Assembly: GCF_018638295.1 (NCBI RefSeq)
Contig: NZ_JABTTS010000005.1
Span: forward strand, 62,001 to 126,000
Direction: 5' to 3'
Origin: Streptomyces sp. CHD11
Lineage (GTDB): Bacteria > Actinomycetota > Actinomycetes > Streptomycetales > Streptomycetaceae
Length of the DNA stretch: 64,000 bases
Part shown: piece by piece, positions 29,544 to 37,579 of the stretch
Numbering within the stretch: position 1 is the stretch's first letter
Layout: every line of letters starts with the position of its first letter
Notes under the pieces: model-generated
The model's database searches: none
Seen by the model: only the letters and a program-made list of their open reading frames with translations
What the model was told of the DNA's origin: nothing
Made by a program: the position numbers and the translations under genes

Positions 29544-30206
29544 GTGATCCGGGTCCTCGTCGCCGACGACGAGCCGCTCATCAGGGCCGGCATCAGGATG
29601 ATCCTGACCTCGGCGGACGACATCGATGTCGTCGCCGAGGCGCGGGACGGCCGGGAAGCGGTGGAGACCGTCCGGAGCACCGCCGTCGACGTGGCCCTGC
29701 TGGACATCCAGATGCCCGTGCTGGACGGACTGGCCGCGCTGGCCGAGATCGGCCGGGCGGCGCCGCGGACACGCGTGCTCATCCTGACGACGTTCGGGGA
29801 ACGGGACAACGTCCTGCGGGCACTCGGCCACGGCAGCGCGGGCTTCCTGCTGAAGGACTCCGCCCCGGGGGAACTGATCCACGCGGTCCGCGCGGCGGCG
29901 GCCGGCAACGCCTATCTGTCCCCGGCCGCCACCCGGCACGTGGTGGACTCCCTCGCCTCCCCCGCCGCCACCGTGCGCGGCGAGGAGGCACGCAGGCGCC
30001 TGGCCGGCCTGACGGAACGCGAACGCCAGGTGCTGGCCCTGCTCGGGGAGGGCCTGTCCAACGCGGACGCCGGGGCCCGGCTGCACATGAGCGAGGCCAC
30101 GGTGAAGACCTACGTCAGCCGCATCCTGACCAAGCTCGACTGTCACAACCGGGTCCAGGCGGCGCTCCTGGCCCGCGACGCGGGCCTGGAGCCGACCACG
30201 GGGTGA
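29544..30206 (+). CDS. NarL/LuxR-family response regulator
   Basis: The 220-residue partner of the preceding kinase. The receiver domain has acidic residues in VADDEPLIRAG, the phosphoacceptor Asp54 in LLDIQMPVLDG and the conserved Lys in GFLLKDSAPGELI. The C-terminal LuxR HTH spans about 150-210 (LTERERQVLALLGEGLSNADAGARL, ATVKTYVSRILTKLDCHNRVQAALLA). The GTG start at 29544 is set by CAGGAGGCCGC. It ends 6 nt before the convergent aldehyde dehydrogenase gene. Confidence 0.93.
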   Translation: MIRVLVADDEPLIRAGIRMILTSADDIDVVAEARDGREAVETVRSTAVDVALLDIQMPVLDGLAALAEIGRAAPRTRVLILTTFGERDNVLRALGHGSAGFLLKDSAPGELIHAVRAAAAGNAYLSPAATRHVVDSLASPAATVRGEEARRRLAGLTERERQVLALLGEGLSNADAGARLHMSEATVKTYVSRILTKLDCHNRVQAALLARDAGLEPTTG

Positions 30207-30212
30207 GCCGCC

Positions 30213-31742
30213 TCAGCGCTCCAGCGTGCCGTTGAACCTCCGGGGCAGCCCCAGCGGGTTGTCGTCCCTGAGCTCAGCGGGCAGCAGCGCCTCGGGCGTG
30301 GTCTGGTAGACGACCGGCCGCAGCCATCGCTCCACGGCCGTGCCGCCCACCGACGTGGACGTGGAGGTCGTCGCCGGGTACGGGCCGCCGTGATGCTGGG
30401 CCGGGGCGACCGCGACGCCCGTCGGCCAGCCGTTCACCAGCACGCGTCCGGCCAACGGCGTGAGTTCCCGCACCAGTTCGGCACCGCGGCCCTCCCCGGC
30501 CGCCTCCCCGGCGGACAGCTGCACGGTCGCGGTGAGGTTGCCCGGCAGCCGTGCGAGCACACCGCGCACCTCGCTGTCGTCCTCGTAGCGGGCCACCACG
30601 GTGACCGGTCCGAAGCACTCCTCCAGGAGCAGGTCGTGGGCGCCCTCCTGGGCCAGCCGGCTCGCGGGGACGGTGAGGAAGCCCGCGCTGACGGTGTGCT
30701 CACCCCCGGCGCCCGGGGTGACCGGGGACTCCACATCGGGCAGCCCGGTGCGCTCGGCGACCCCGGCGACGAAGTTGTCGCGCATGCGGTGGTCGAGCAG
30801 GACGCCCGCGTCGGTGTCGCTGACCGCCTCCGTGAGGGACTTGAGCAGTCCGTCACCGGCCGGTCCTGCGGGAGCCAGCACGAGGCCCGGCTTCACACAG
30901 AACTGGCCGACGCCCAGGGTCATCGAGCCGGCCAGCCCGGCGCCGATGGCCTCGCCGCGCTCGGCGGCGGCGGCCTCGGTGACGACGACCGGGTTCAGGG
31001 AGCCCAGCTCACCGTGGAAGGGGATGGGAACGGGCCGTGCGGCGGCCGCGTCGAAGAGGGCCCGGCCGCCGCGGACGGAACCGGTGAACCCGGCCGCCGA
31101 GACCTGCGCGTGCCGGATCAGCTCGATACCGGCGTCGAAGCCGTGCACCAGACCGAGTACGCCGTCGGGGATGTCGTGCCGGGCCGCGGCCCGGCGCAGC
31201 ACCCTGGCCACCAGCTCGGACAGTCCGGGGTGGTCCGGGTGGGCCTTGACCACGACCGGGCAGCCGGCCGCGAGCGCGCTGGCGGTGTCGCCGCCGGCCA
31301 CGGAGAAGGCGAAGGGGAAGTTGGACGCGGAGTAGACGGCGACGACGCCCAGCGGGATCTTGTAGCGGCGCAGGTCCGGCACGGGCGGGGTCGCGGTGTC
31401 GTCGGGGTGGTTGATGACGACGTCGAGGAAGGCGCCCTCCTCCACGATGCCGGCGAAGGCGCGCAGCTGGTAGCAGGTACGCGCGAGCTCGCCGGTGAGC
31501 CGGGCCGGGCCGAGCGCGGTCTCCGCGTCGGCGGCTTCGACGAGCTGGTCACGGGCGGCCTCGAGTTCATCCGCGGCCGTGCGCAGGAAGGCCGCGCGGA
31601 CGGCGCGGTCCGCCAGCGCGCCGCGCGCGTCGTGCGCCGCGCGGACGGCGGCGTCCACCTCCTGGGCTGTGGCCTCCACCGCAACCTGTTCGCGCTGCTT
31701 CCCGGTTCGGGGGTCGACACTCCAGACTGGTGCTGCTGCCAC
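30213..31742 (-). CDS. Alpha-ketoglutaric semialdehyde dehydrogenase
   Basis: NAD(P)-dependent oxidation of 2,5-dioxopentanoate (KGSA) to 2-oxoglutarate, the last step of oxidative pentose and aldarate catabolism. The 509-residue enzyme belongs to the KGSADH branch of the aldehyde dehydrogenases. The catalytic Glu is in HGELGSLNPVVV and the catalytic Cys in GQFCVKPGLV. The N-terminal VFSASNFPFAFSVAGGD-type motif is present as VYSASNFPFAFSVAGGD. The GTG at 31742 is preceded by GGAGGGACCCCG. It is divergent from an IclR regulator gene and is the only KGSA dehydrogenase visible, so it probably serves both dehydratase branches in the window. Confidence 0.88.
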   Translation of the reverse strand: MAAAPVWSVDPRTGKQREQVAVEATAQEVDAAVRAAHDARGALADRAVRAAFLRTAADELEAARDQLVEAADAETALGPARLTGELARTCYQLRAFAGIVEEGAFLDVVINHPDDTATPPVPDLRRYKIPLGVVAVYSASNFPFAFSVAGGDTASALAAGCPVVVKAHPDHPGLSELVARVLRRAAARHDIPDGVLGLVHGFDAGIELIRHAQVSAAGFTGSVRGGRALFDAAAARPVPIPFHGELGSLNPVVVTEAAAAERGEAIGAGLAGSMTLGVGQFCVKPGLVLAPAGPAGDGLLKSLTEAVSDTDAGVLLDHRMRDNFVAGVAERTGLPDVESPVTPGAGGEHTVSAGFLTVPASRLAQEGAHDLLLEECFGPVTVVARYEDDSEVRGVLARLPGNLTATVQLSAGEAAGEGRGAELVRELTPLAGRVLVNGWPTGVAVAPAQHHGGPYPATTSTSTSVGGTAVERWLRPVVYQTTPEALLPAELRDDNPLGLPRRFNGTLER

Positions 31743-31804
31743 CGGGGTCCCTCCACTTGATTGCCGCGTGCGATGCCGCAGTACGTACGCCATCCATCAG
31801 CGGT

Positions 31805-31820
31805 GTTCGATATACTGAAC
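31805..31820. promoter_or_regulatory. Palindromic candidate operator between KGSADH and iclR genes
   Basis: The sequence is GTTCGATATACTGAAC: outer GTTC/GAAC arms and a TATA core are symmetric (12 of 16 positions). It sits between divergent genes, 62 nt upstream of the IclR ATG. IclR proteins typically bind such short AT-centred palindromes. Confidence 0.6.
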
Positions 31821-31882
31821 GCTGTCTCTGTAGATGAATGCACTTCGGAGACTATTTCCGGCGAACGAAGGGGTCAAGGGCG

Positions 31883-32656
31883 ATGTCGGCTGGCGAGACA
31901 GGCGGCGGGGCGCAGGTCAAGTCCGCGGTGCGGACCGTTGAACTGCTCGAATACTTCGCCGGGCGCCCCGGTATGCACTCCCTGGCGGCGGTCCAGGAGG
32001 CCGTCGGGTACCCCAAGTCGAGCCTCTACATGCTGCTGCGCACCCTTGTGGAGCTCGGCTGGGTGGAGACGGACGCGACGGGCACCCGGTACGGCATCGG
32101 CGTCCGGGCGCTGCTGGTGGGCACGTCGTACATCGACGGCGACGAGGTCGTCGCGGCCGCCCGGCCCACGCTGGACCGGCTCTCGGACGACACCACCGAG
32201 ACCATCCACCTCGCCCGGCTGGACGGCACCAACGTCGTCTATCTCGCCACCCGGCAGTCCCAGCACTACCTGCGCCCGTTCACCCGGGTCGGCCGCAGGC
32301 TGCCCGCGCACTCGACGTCGCTGGGCAAGGCGCTGCTGAGCACGTACCCGGACGAGCAGGTGCGCAAGATGCTCCCGGAGACGCTGCCCGCGCTGACCGA
32401 ACACACCCTCACCGACCGGGAGCGGCTCATCGAGGAGCTGCACCAGGTACGGGAGCAGGGTTTCGCGGTGGACCGCGAGGAGAACACGCTGGGGCTGCGC
32501 TGCTTCGGTGTGGCGATCCCCTACCGCACCCCCGCGCGGGACGCGATCAGCTGCTCGGTGCCGGTCGCCCGGCTGACCCCCGCGCACGAGCAGATGGTCA
32601 AGGACGCCCTGTTCGACGCCCGCGACCGGCTCGCCCTGGCCACCCGGAGGATCTGA
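31883..32656 (+). CDS. IclR-family transcriptional regulator
   Basis: The 257-residue protein has an N-terminal winged HTH (KSAVRTVELLEYFAG, SLAAVQEAVGYPKSSLYMLLRTL). The IclR effector-binding domain includes RLPAHSTSLGKALLS, GFAVDREENTLGLRCFGVAIPY and ISCSVPVARL. The ATG at 31883 follows AAGGG; an upstream ATG at 31838 would add an unlikely N-terminus. Divergence from KGSA dehydrogenase suggests that it controls sugar-acid catabolism and senses an intermediate of it. Confidence 0.88.
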   Translation: MSAGETGGGAQVKSAVRTVELLEYFAGRPGMHSLAAVQEAVGYPKSSLYMLLRTLVELGWVETDATGTRYGIGVRALLVGTSYIDGDEVVAAARPTLDRLSDDTTETIHLARLDGTNVVYLATRQSQHYLRPFTRVGRRLPAHSTSLGKALLSTYPDEQVRKMLPETLPALTEHTLTDRERLIEELHQVREQGFAVDREENTLGLRCFGVAIPYRTPARDAISCSVPVARLTPAHEQMVKDALFDARDRLALATRRI

Positions 32657-32659
32657 CCC

Positions 32660-33133
32660 GTGGACATCTCCCTGCGGCCGGTGCACGACAGCGATCTGCC
32701 GGTCTTCTACCGCCAGTCCAACGACCCGGAGGCGCTGCGCATGGCCGCCTTCACCCCTGAGGACCCGGCCGACCGGGACCGCTTCGACGCCCACTGGGCG
32801 CGCGTCCGCAACTCCCCGCGGATCGTGGCGCGCACGGTGCTGGGCGACGGGGACGTGGTGGGGAGCGCCGCGGTGTACGGGGAGGCGGGCGAGCGCGAGG
32901 TGACGTACTGGGTCGACCGCGCCTACTGGGGCCAGGGCGTCGCCACGGCCGCGCTGCGCGCCCTGCTGGCCGAGGTGGACGAGCGCCCGCTGTACGCGCG
33001 CGTGGCCGCCGACAACGCGGGATCGCGGCGGGTCCTGGAGCGGTGCGGCTTCGAGGTCTCCGCGCGGGCCGTCGCGTACGCCCCCGCGCGGGGGACGGAG
33101 ATCGAGGAGCTCCTGCTCACCCTGGAGGGCTGA
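32660..33133 (+). CDS. GNAT-family N-acetyltransferase
   Basis: The 157-residue protein has the GNAT core: VVGSAAVYGEAGEREVTYWVD (strand 4), then RAYWGQGVATAALRALL with the acetyl-CoA binding loop QGVATA, and NAGSRRVLERCGFEV. The acceptor substrate is unknown. The GTG at 32660 follows GGAGG and lies 3 nt after the IclR stop, so the two are co-transcribed. Confidence 0.85.
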   Translation: MDISLRPVHDSDLPVFYRQSNDPEALRMAAFTPEDPADRDRFDAHWARVRNSPRIVARTVLGDGDVVGSAAVYGEAGEREVTYWVDRAYWGQGVATAALRALLAEVDERPLYARVAADNAGSRRVLERCGFEVSARAVAYAPARGTEIEELLLTLEG

Positions 33134-33256
33134 CCCGGCTCCGCCCCGCGCGGCGGAGGCGGATCGCCGGCTCCTCCACCGCCGGGCGGCCCCGGCCGGC
33201 GGGGAACGCGGCCGCGCGGGGACTGAACCTTTTCGGCCCCCGGACCGTCTCTACGA

Positions 33257-33298
33257 GCGGACGGGCCGCTCCCCTCCCCCCGGGGGCGGCCCGTCCGC
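33257..33298. terminator. Bidirectional hairpin terminator
   Basis: A perfect 13-bp stem: arms 33257-33269 (GCGGACGGGCCGC) and 33286-33298, loop 16 nt. It lies between the convergent GNAT and hydrolase genes. The rest of the roughly 280-bp gap holds no convincing gene. Confidence 0.75.
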
Positions 33299-33413
33299 CT
33301 CGTGCCCGGTCACCTGACGCCGAGGAGCTGCTCGATCGGGTCGATGGCGCCGGCACCTCGTCAGCGCGGCCTGCCGCCCGGACACGCGCACGCCCCGCCC
33401 CGCCCCGGCCGTC

Positions 33414-34478
33414 TCACAGGACGGCGTCCAGCCAGGCGTACACCTCGTCCTGCATCGCGGCGTCGAAGGTGTGGCCGTGCTCCGGCCAGGTCTTCAGCCG
33501 CAGCCGCCCCCCGGCACCCCAGGCACGCCAGACGGCGCGCAGCCTGTCGCGGGCGACCCGTACCCCGGCGGCGGGGAACAGGGCGTCGAGCCCGCCGTGG
33601 AAGAGGAGCATCGGCTTCGGCGCGGCGATGCTCGCCACATCGGGGATGTCCAGGTGCCGGGCGAGCCCGGGATGGAGCATGTGGAACGCCGACTGCCCGC
33701 GCAGGGTGTTGTTGCCGGGCACCATCATGTCCTTGAGCCCGGTCATCCAGCAGACGCTCGCCGCCGCCGCGACGTGGTCGCTGAGGGCCGCGGCCTGCCA
33801 GGCTCGGTAGCCGCCCATCGACCAGCCGACGGCGGCGATCCGGCGGGCGTCCACCCGGTCGAGCCCGGCGAGGAAGGCCGCGGCCCGCTGGTCCTCGCGG
33901 GCGTGGAGACCGGCGAGGGAGGAGCCGAGGTGGTAGAGGTTGCTCGCCAGGGCCTGCTGCTGCTCATGAACCAGGGGTCCGCGCTCACCCCAGCCGAGTG
34001 CGTCCGTGCAGAGCACGACATGGCCGCGCCGGGCGAGTTCGTCACCGGTGAAGCGCCCGTCGAAGTGGCGCCCGGCCCACTCCCTCGCGGAGGCGCGCCG
34101 GGTGTCGTCGTACCAGGGCCGGACGCACTTCTCCTTGCCGATGTCGAAGCGGGAGCCGTGGTCGTGCAGGAGCAGGACGGCCGGGAAGGGGCCGGTGCCG
34201 TGCGGGGTGAGCAGGGCGCCGCGGACCCGGGTGTGCCGGGTGAGCGAGAGCGTCACCAGCTCCCTGTCGTAGCCGTCCGCTGCGGGCCCGGCCGTGTACT
34301 CGGGGGCGTACGGGATGTCGTCCTGGGGTGGCACGACGAGCAGTTCCTCGACCTTGGCCCGGGCCGCCCGGCGCCACGCCGCGATGTCGCGGACGGGTGA
34401 GGCGCCCCAGGCGAGCGGGAACGTCAGGTCGTCCTTGAGCGCCCGGAGCAGTCCGGGCGGGCCCGGGACGGAGGTCAT
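33414..34478 (-). CDS. Alpha/beta hydrolase, putative esterase (abhydrolase_7/acetyl-xylan-esterase-like)
   Basis: The 354-residue protein has the oxyanion region LLLHDHGSRFDIGKEK, the nucleophile elbow GWSMGGYRAW, the acid in FHGGLDALFPAAG and the catalytic His in EHGHTFDAAM. The DHGSRFDIGKEK segment is typical of a family found in polysaccharide-utilisation loci. No signal peptide is seen. The ATG overlaps the stop of a 33-codon ORF and lies downstream of a pectate lyase gene on the same strand, suggesting a role in removing ester groups from plant-polysaccharide fragments. The substrate is inferred only. Confidence 0.78.
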   Translation of the reverse strand: MTSVPGPPGLLRALKDDLTFPLAWGASPVRDIAAWRRAARAKVEELLVVPPQDDIPYAPEYTAGPAADGYDRELVTLSLTRHTRVRGALLTPHGTGPFPAVLLLHDHGSRFDIGKEKCVRPWYDDTRRASAREWAGRHFDGRFTGDELARRGHVVLCTDALGWGERGPLVHEQQQALASNLYHLGSSLAGLHAREDQRAAAFLAGLDRVDARRIAAVGWSMGGYRAWQAAALSDHVAAAASVCWMTGLKDMMVPGNNTLRGQSAFHMLHPGLARHLDIPDVASIAAPKPMLLFHGGLDALFPAAGVRVARDRLRAVWRAWGAGGRLRLKTWPEHGHTFDAAMQDEVYAWLDAVL

Positions 34479-34576
34479 CCGCGGGGCCGCCGGTCGCCGA
34501 GCCAGGTCTCCCTGGTGTGGGAGGCGGCCTCGGCTCCGGCGAGCAGCACGTTCCTTCGGGACGGGGGCGAGGGCAT
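34475..34576 (-). CDS. 33-residue ORF coupled to the hydrolase gene
   Basis: Encodes 33 residues, MPSPPSRRNVLLAGAEAA then SHTRETWLGDRRPRG. The ATG is preceded by AAGGAG at 6-nt spacing, a near-ideal site, and its TGA overlaps the hydrolase ATG (ATGA). The good ribosome-binding site and overlap argue for translation, either as a leader that delivers ribosomes to the hydrolase start or as a small protein. No family was recognised. Confidence 0.5.
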   Translation of the reverse strand: MPSPPSRRNVLLAGAEAASHTRETWLGDRRPRG

Positions 34577-34602
34577 GCGGTGCTCCTTGGGTGACGGAGA
34601 CG

Positions 34603-34641
34603 GGCCGGCGCGGTCCGCAGTGGGGGCGGACCGCGCCGGCC
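34603..34641. terminator. Strong hairpin directly after the pectate lyase gene
   Basis: A perfect 16-bp stem (34603-34618 with 34626-34641; GGCCGGCGCGGTCCGC) and a 7-nt loop, starting 15 nt after the pectate lyase stop. Only about 26 nt separate it from the 33-codon ORF, so downstream expression may depend on read-through. Confidence 0.8.
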
Positions 34642-34655
34642 GGATGGGGGCGGGG

Positions 34656-35993
34656 TCAGCGCAGACGGCCGGCGCCCGCGCCGAGCCCGACCAGGACCGG
34701 GACCGCCCAGGCAGGGTGGACCGCGGTGCGCAGGGTGGGCGTCCAGCCGGCGCCGGACCTCAGGGGTGCGTCGGGGAGCTCCGCGTTGTGCGCGGCGATC
34801 AGGTCGGTCCGCTCGCCGTTGACGAGGTTGTGCCGGGCGGTGAGCGGCGAGTCGTTCCACCGCTTGAGGATCTTGGCCGGGCTGACGCCCCGCGGCAGGG
34901 TGAACGCGTTGTGCTCGGCGACGAGCTGGGACTCCTTGCCGATGCCGAAGCTGTAGGAGTAGCCGGCCTCGGCCACGAAGTGGTTGTTGTACACGTCGAC
35001 CTGTCCGAAGCGGACCCGCGGAGCGCGCTCGACCAGGCCCGAGAACAGGTTGTGGTGGAAGGTCGCCTTCAGTCTGCCCCGGTCGCCGACGGCGGTGGAC
35101 TCGCTGTCGCTGTTGCCGATGAGGATCGTCTTGTCGTGCTCGGTGAAGACGTTCCAGGAGGCGGTGACGTGGTTGGCGCCCCGCACGATGTCCAGTTCGC
35201 CGTCGTGCTGCTGGTAGAGCATGCCGAAGTGGGTCGGCGCCTCGCTGTCGGGGTGCTCTCCGTCGGTGAAGGTGTTGTGGTCCAGCCAGACGTGGGTGGA
35301 GCCGTACACGACGGCGGTGTCGTACTCGGAGTTCCAGTTGCCCCGGTCCCCGTCGGTCGGGTCCCACTGCGGGAAGCAGTCGACCGGGCTCTCGAGGGTG
35401 AGGTTGCGGACGATGACGTTGTCCACGCCCTTGATCTGCAGACTGGCGCCCTTGATGCCGGCGTTCCGGCCGACGCCGATGATCGTGGTGCGGGAGGGGA
35501 TGGGCGCCTTGATGGCCGCGTCCTGCCGCTCGGCGGAGGCCCTGCGCAGTCCCTCCGGGCTGTCGTCGGGCTCGGCGCTCAGGTCCTGCTCCAGGCCCCA
35601 GGTCTCCGGGGCGTACTTCTCGAGGTAGGCGTCGAAGTCGTACCCGGGCGCGGCGAGCGCGGCGCAGCCCTCGGAGACCGCGTCGATGGTCCCCCTCACC
35701 TTGATGATCCTCGGTGCGTCGCCGCCGTCCGCCAGGGCCGCCTTGAATTCGGCCCAGTCGGTCACGGTGTACACGTGTTCGGCGGCGGCGCGGGCCCCTC
35801 CCGTGGTGCCGGTGCCGTGGGAGGCCCAGCCGTCGCCCGCGGGCAGCGTCTGCCGGGCGACGTCGCGGTGGTGGTGCGACGGGGAGTGGGCCTGGGCGGC
35901 GCCGGTGCCGGTCAGCGTCAGGACGAGGGCGGTGCAGCCGGCCAGGGAGGCGGCTCTCAGAGTGGCATGCACATGCCATTTCGATCTGTTCAT
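34656..35993 (-). CDS. Secreted pectate lyase, polysaccharide lyase family 1
   Basis: Cleaves polygalacturonate by Ca2+-dependent beta-elimination outside the cell. The 445 residues begin with a signal peptide ending at about TGAAQAHS. The PL1 beta-helix motifs are present: VWLDHNTFTDGEHPD (vWiDH block) and ATFHHNLFSGLVERAPRVRFG, with the catalytic Arg and the Pro-Arg-Val-Arg-Phe-Gly block. The ATG at 35993 is preceded by AAGGAGAGCC. It is followed by a strong hairpin. Its products would supply oligogalacturonides and uronates for the enzymes elsewhere in the window. Confidence 0.92.
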   Translation of the reverse strand: MNRSKWHVHATLRAASLAGCTALVLTLTGTGAAQAHSPSHHHRDVARQTLPAGDGWASHGTGTTGGARAAAEHVYTVTDWAEFKAALADGGDAPRIIKVRGTIDAVSEGCAALAAPGYDFDAYLEKYAPETWGLEQDLSAEPDDSPEGLRRASAERQDAAIKAPIPSRTTIIGVGRNAGIKGASLQIKGVDNVIVRNLTLESPVDCFPQWDPTDGDRGNWNSEYDTAVVYGSTHVWLDHNTFTDGEHPDSEAPTHFGMLYQQHDGELDIVRGANHVTASWNVFTEHDKTILIGNSDSESTAVGDRGRLKATFHHNLFSGLVERAPRVRFGQVDVYNNHFVAEAGYSYSFGIGKESQLVAEHNAFTLPRGVSPAKILKRWNDSPLTARHNLVNGERTDLIAAHNAELPDAPLRSGAGWTPTLRTAVHPAWAVPVLVGLGAGAGRLR

Positions 35994-36104
35994 GGTGCGG
36001 CTCTCCTTCTCGTGGTCCAGGGGGTGTTACGCGACGGGCTCCGGCCAGGTGATCCACGACTCCGGGACCACCCCACTGCGCCTTTCAGCGAGGGCGGACG
36101 GGAA

Positions 36105-36222
36105 GCGCCCTTCCGGGGGCGCGGGGCTGTACCCGATATGCGGCTCCGCCGCGTGGGCGCGATCAGCCACGGACGGCCCGCAGCCCGAAACCACAGGCCG
36201 CCCCTCGGCGGAACCGATCCGG
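36105..36222. repeat. Streptomyces-type dispersed intergenic repeat
   Basis: The block includes GGGGGCGCGGGGCTGTACCC, GATATGCGGCTCCGCCGCGT, GGGCGCGATCAGCCACGGAC and GGCCCGCAGCCCGAAACCAC. From memory this string recurs at many Streptomyces intergenic sites. It lies directly after the sugar-binding protein gene (minus strand) and may serve as its transcript end. The inner dyad GCGG-CTCC-GCCGC could form a small hairpin. Confidence 0.6.
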
Positions 36223-36223
36223 A

Positions 36224-37579
36224 TCAGCCCATCTGCTCATCCCACTCAGCCTGCGCGGCGTCCAGCTTCTCGGCCAGCCCGTCCAGGAAGGACTTCGCGC
36301 TCATGTCGCCCAGCAGCACCTTCTGGAAGCTCGGCTCGCTCTCCGCCTTGGAGATGGTGTTCCAGTCCGGCAGGTAGTACGGAAGCTGCACGATGCTCGT
36401 CGACCCGTCACTCAGCGCGTCCGCCGCCAGCTTCGTGGGCTCCGCCTCGGAGATCCATCCGTCCTTCGCGGCGTCCAGGTGTGCCGGCACCTGTCCCGCC
36501 GACTCGTTGAACTTCGAGTTGGACTGCGCCGACGTGGCGAACTCGATGAACTTCCAGGCGGCCTCCTTGTTCTCGGAGGTCTTGAACAGGCCGACGCCGT
36601 CGACCGGGTTGGAGACCTGCACCCGCTTGCCGCCGGGCCCGGTGGGCTGCGGGATGCCCCGGAACTTCTCCGCGCCGAGCGCCTTCACGTGGTCCTGGTA
36701 CGAGCCCAGGTTGTGGTTCAGCATGCCGATCTCACCGGAGTCCCACTGCGCGACCATCTTGGTGAAGTCGTTGTTGAGGTCGGCGGCGGGGGTGACCTCC
36801 TTGAACAGTCCCGCGTACTTCTCCAGGGCCGTCACGTTCCCCGGGTCGTTGACCGTGGTCTTCTTGCCGGTGGAGTCCCAGAACGAGGTGATACCGGACT
36901 GGCCGTACATCGCGTCCAGGGCCTGGGCTATCGAACCGGCGCCCCCGCGGATGGTGTAGCCGAACTTGTTGTCGCCCTTGTCGGTGAGCTTCTCCGCGGC
37001 CGTGTAGAACCGGTCCCAGGTGGTCGGCTCCTCCAGGCCCGCCTTCTCGAACAGGTCGGTGCGGTAGTAGAGGACGCCGTTGTTGGCCGAGGTCGGCACG
37101 GAGTACAGCTGGTCGTCACCGCCGCCGGCCGCCCGCATCGATTCGACCATGTCCTCGTTGAGCTTGCCGCTCAGCGCCGACTCGCCCAGCCGGTCGTCCA
37201 GCGGGTCGAGCGCGCCCTGGGCGGCGAAGCCCGCGAGCATCGACGCGCTGATGCCGCCCACGTCCGGCAGACCGTCGGCCTGGATGGCGGTGTCGACCTT
37301 GGACTGGTACTCGGTGGAGGCGATGCCGACGTACTGGACGTCGATGTCGGGGTTGGCCTTCTCGAAGTCGGCGATGATCTCCTTCCAGATGTCGGTGCGG
37401 ACACCGCCGTTGTTGTCCCAGAAGACGATCTTGCCCTTGCCGCTGCCCTCGGCGCCGTCCGCGCCGCTGCCGTCGTCGCCGCAGGCGGTGGCGGTCAGGG
37501 CGAGCACGGCCCCGAGGGCCACGGCGGCCGAGGTGCGGCGGCCTCTGCCGGTGCTGTTGGTGAGCATGCTGATCCTCAT
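36224..37579 (-). CDS. Sugar ABC transporter substrate-binding lipoprotein
   Basis: Family-1 extracellular binding protein of 451 residues. The lipoprotein signal ends at LTATACGDDG. Typical features are IVFWDNNGGVRTDIWKEIIADFEKANPDIDVQYV at the N-terminus, PTSANNGVLYYRTDLFEKAG, and GDNKFGYTIRGGAG. The ATG at 37579 overlaps the GH43 stop (ATGA). It is the last rather than the first gene of its six-gene operon, with both permease genes at the head. Ligand is unknown; the neighbours suggest an oligosaccharide from arabinan, galactan or pectin. Confidence 0.9.
   Translation of the reverse strand: MRISMLTNSTGRGRRTSAAVALGAVLALTATACGDDGSGADGAEGSGKGKIVFWDNNGGVRTDIWKEIIADFEKANPDIDVQYVGIASTEYQSKVDTAIQADGLPDVGGISASMLAGFAAQGALDPLDDRLGESALSGKLNEDMVESMRAAGGGDDQLYSVPTSANNGVLYYRTDLFEKAGLEEPTTWDRFYTAAEKLTDKGDNKFGYTIRGGAGSIAQALDAMYGQSGITSFWDSTGKKTTVNDPGNVTALEKYAGLFKEVTPAADLNNDFTKMVAQWDSGEIGMLNHNLGSYQDHVKALGAEKFRGIPQPTGPGGKRVQVSNPVDGVGLFKTSENKEAAWKFIEFATSAQSNSKFNESAGQVPAHLDAAKDGWISEAEPTKLAADALSDGSTSIVQLPYYLPDWNTISKAESEPSFQKVLLGDMSAKSFLDGLAEKLDAAQAEWDEQMG

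Noticed and set aside
33310..33360. Short minus-strand tail reading GAIDPIEQLLGVR before a TGA
   Set aside because: Looks like a protein C-terminus, but an in-frame stop lies just upstream, so no gene can be supported.
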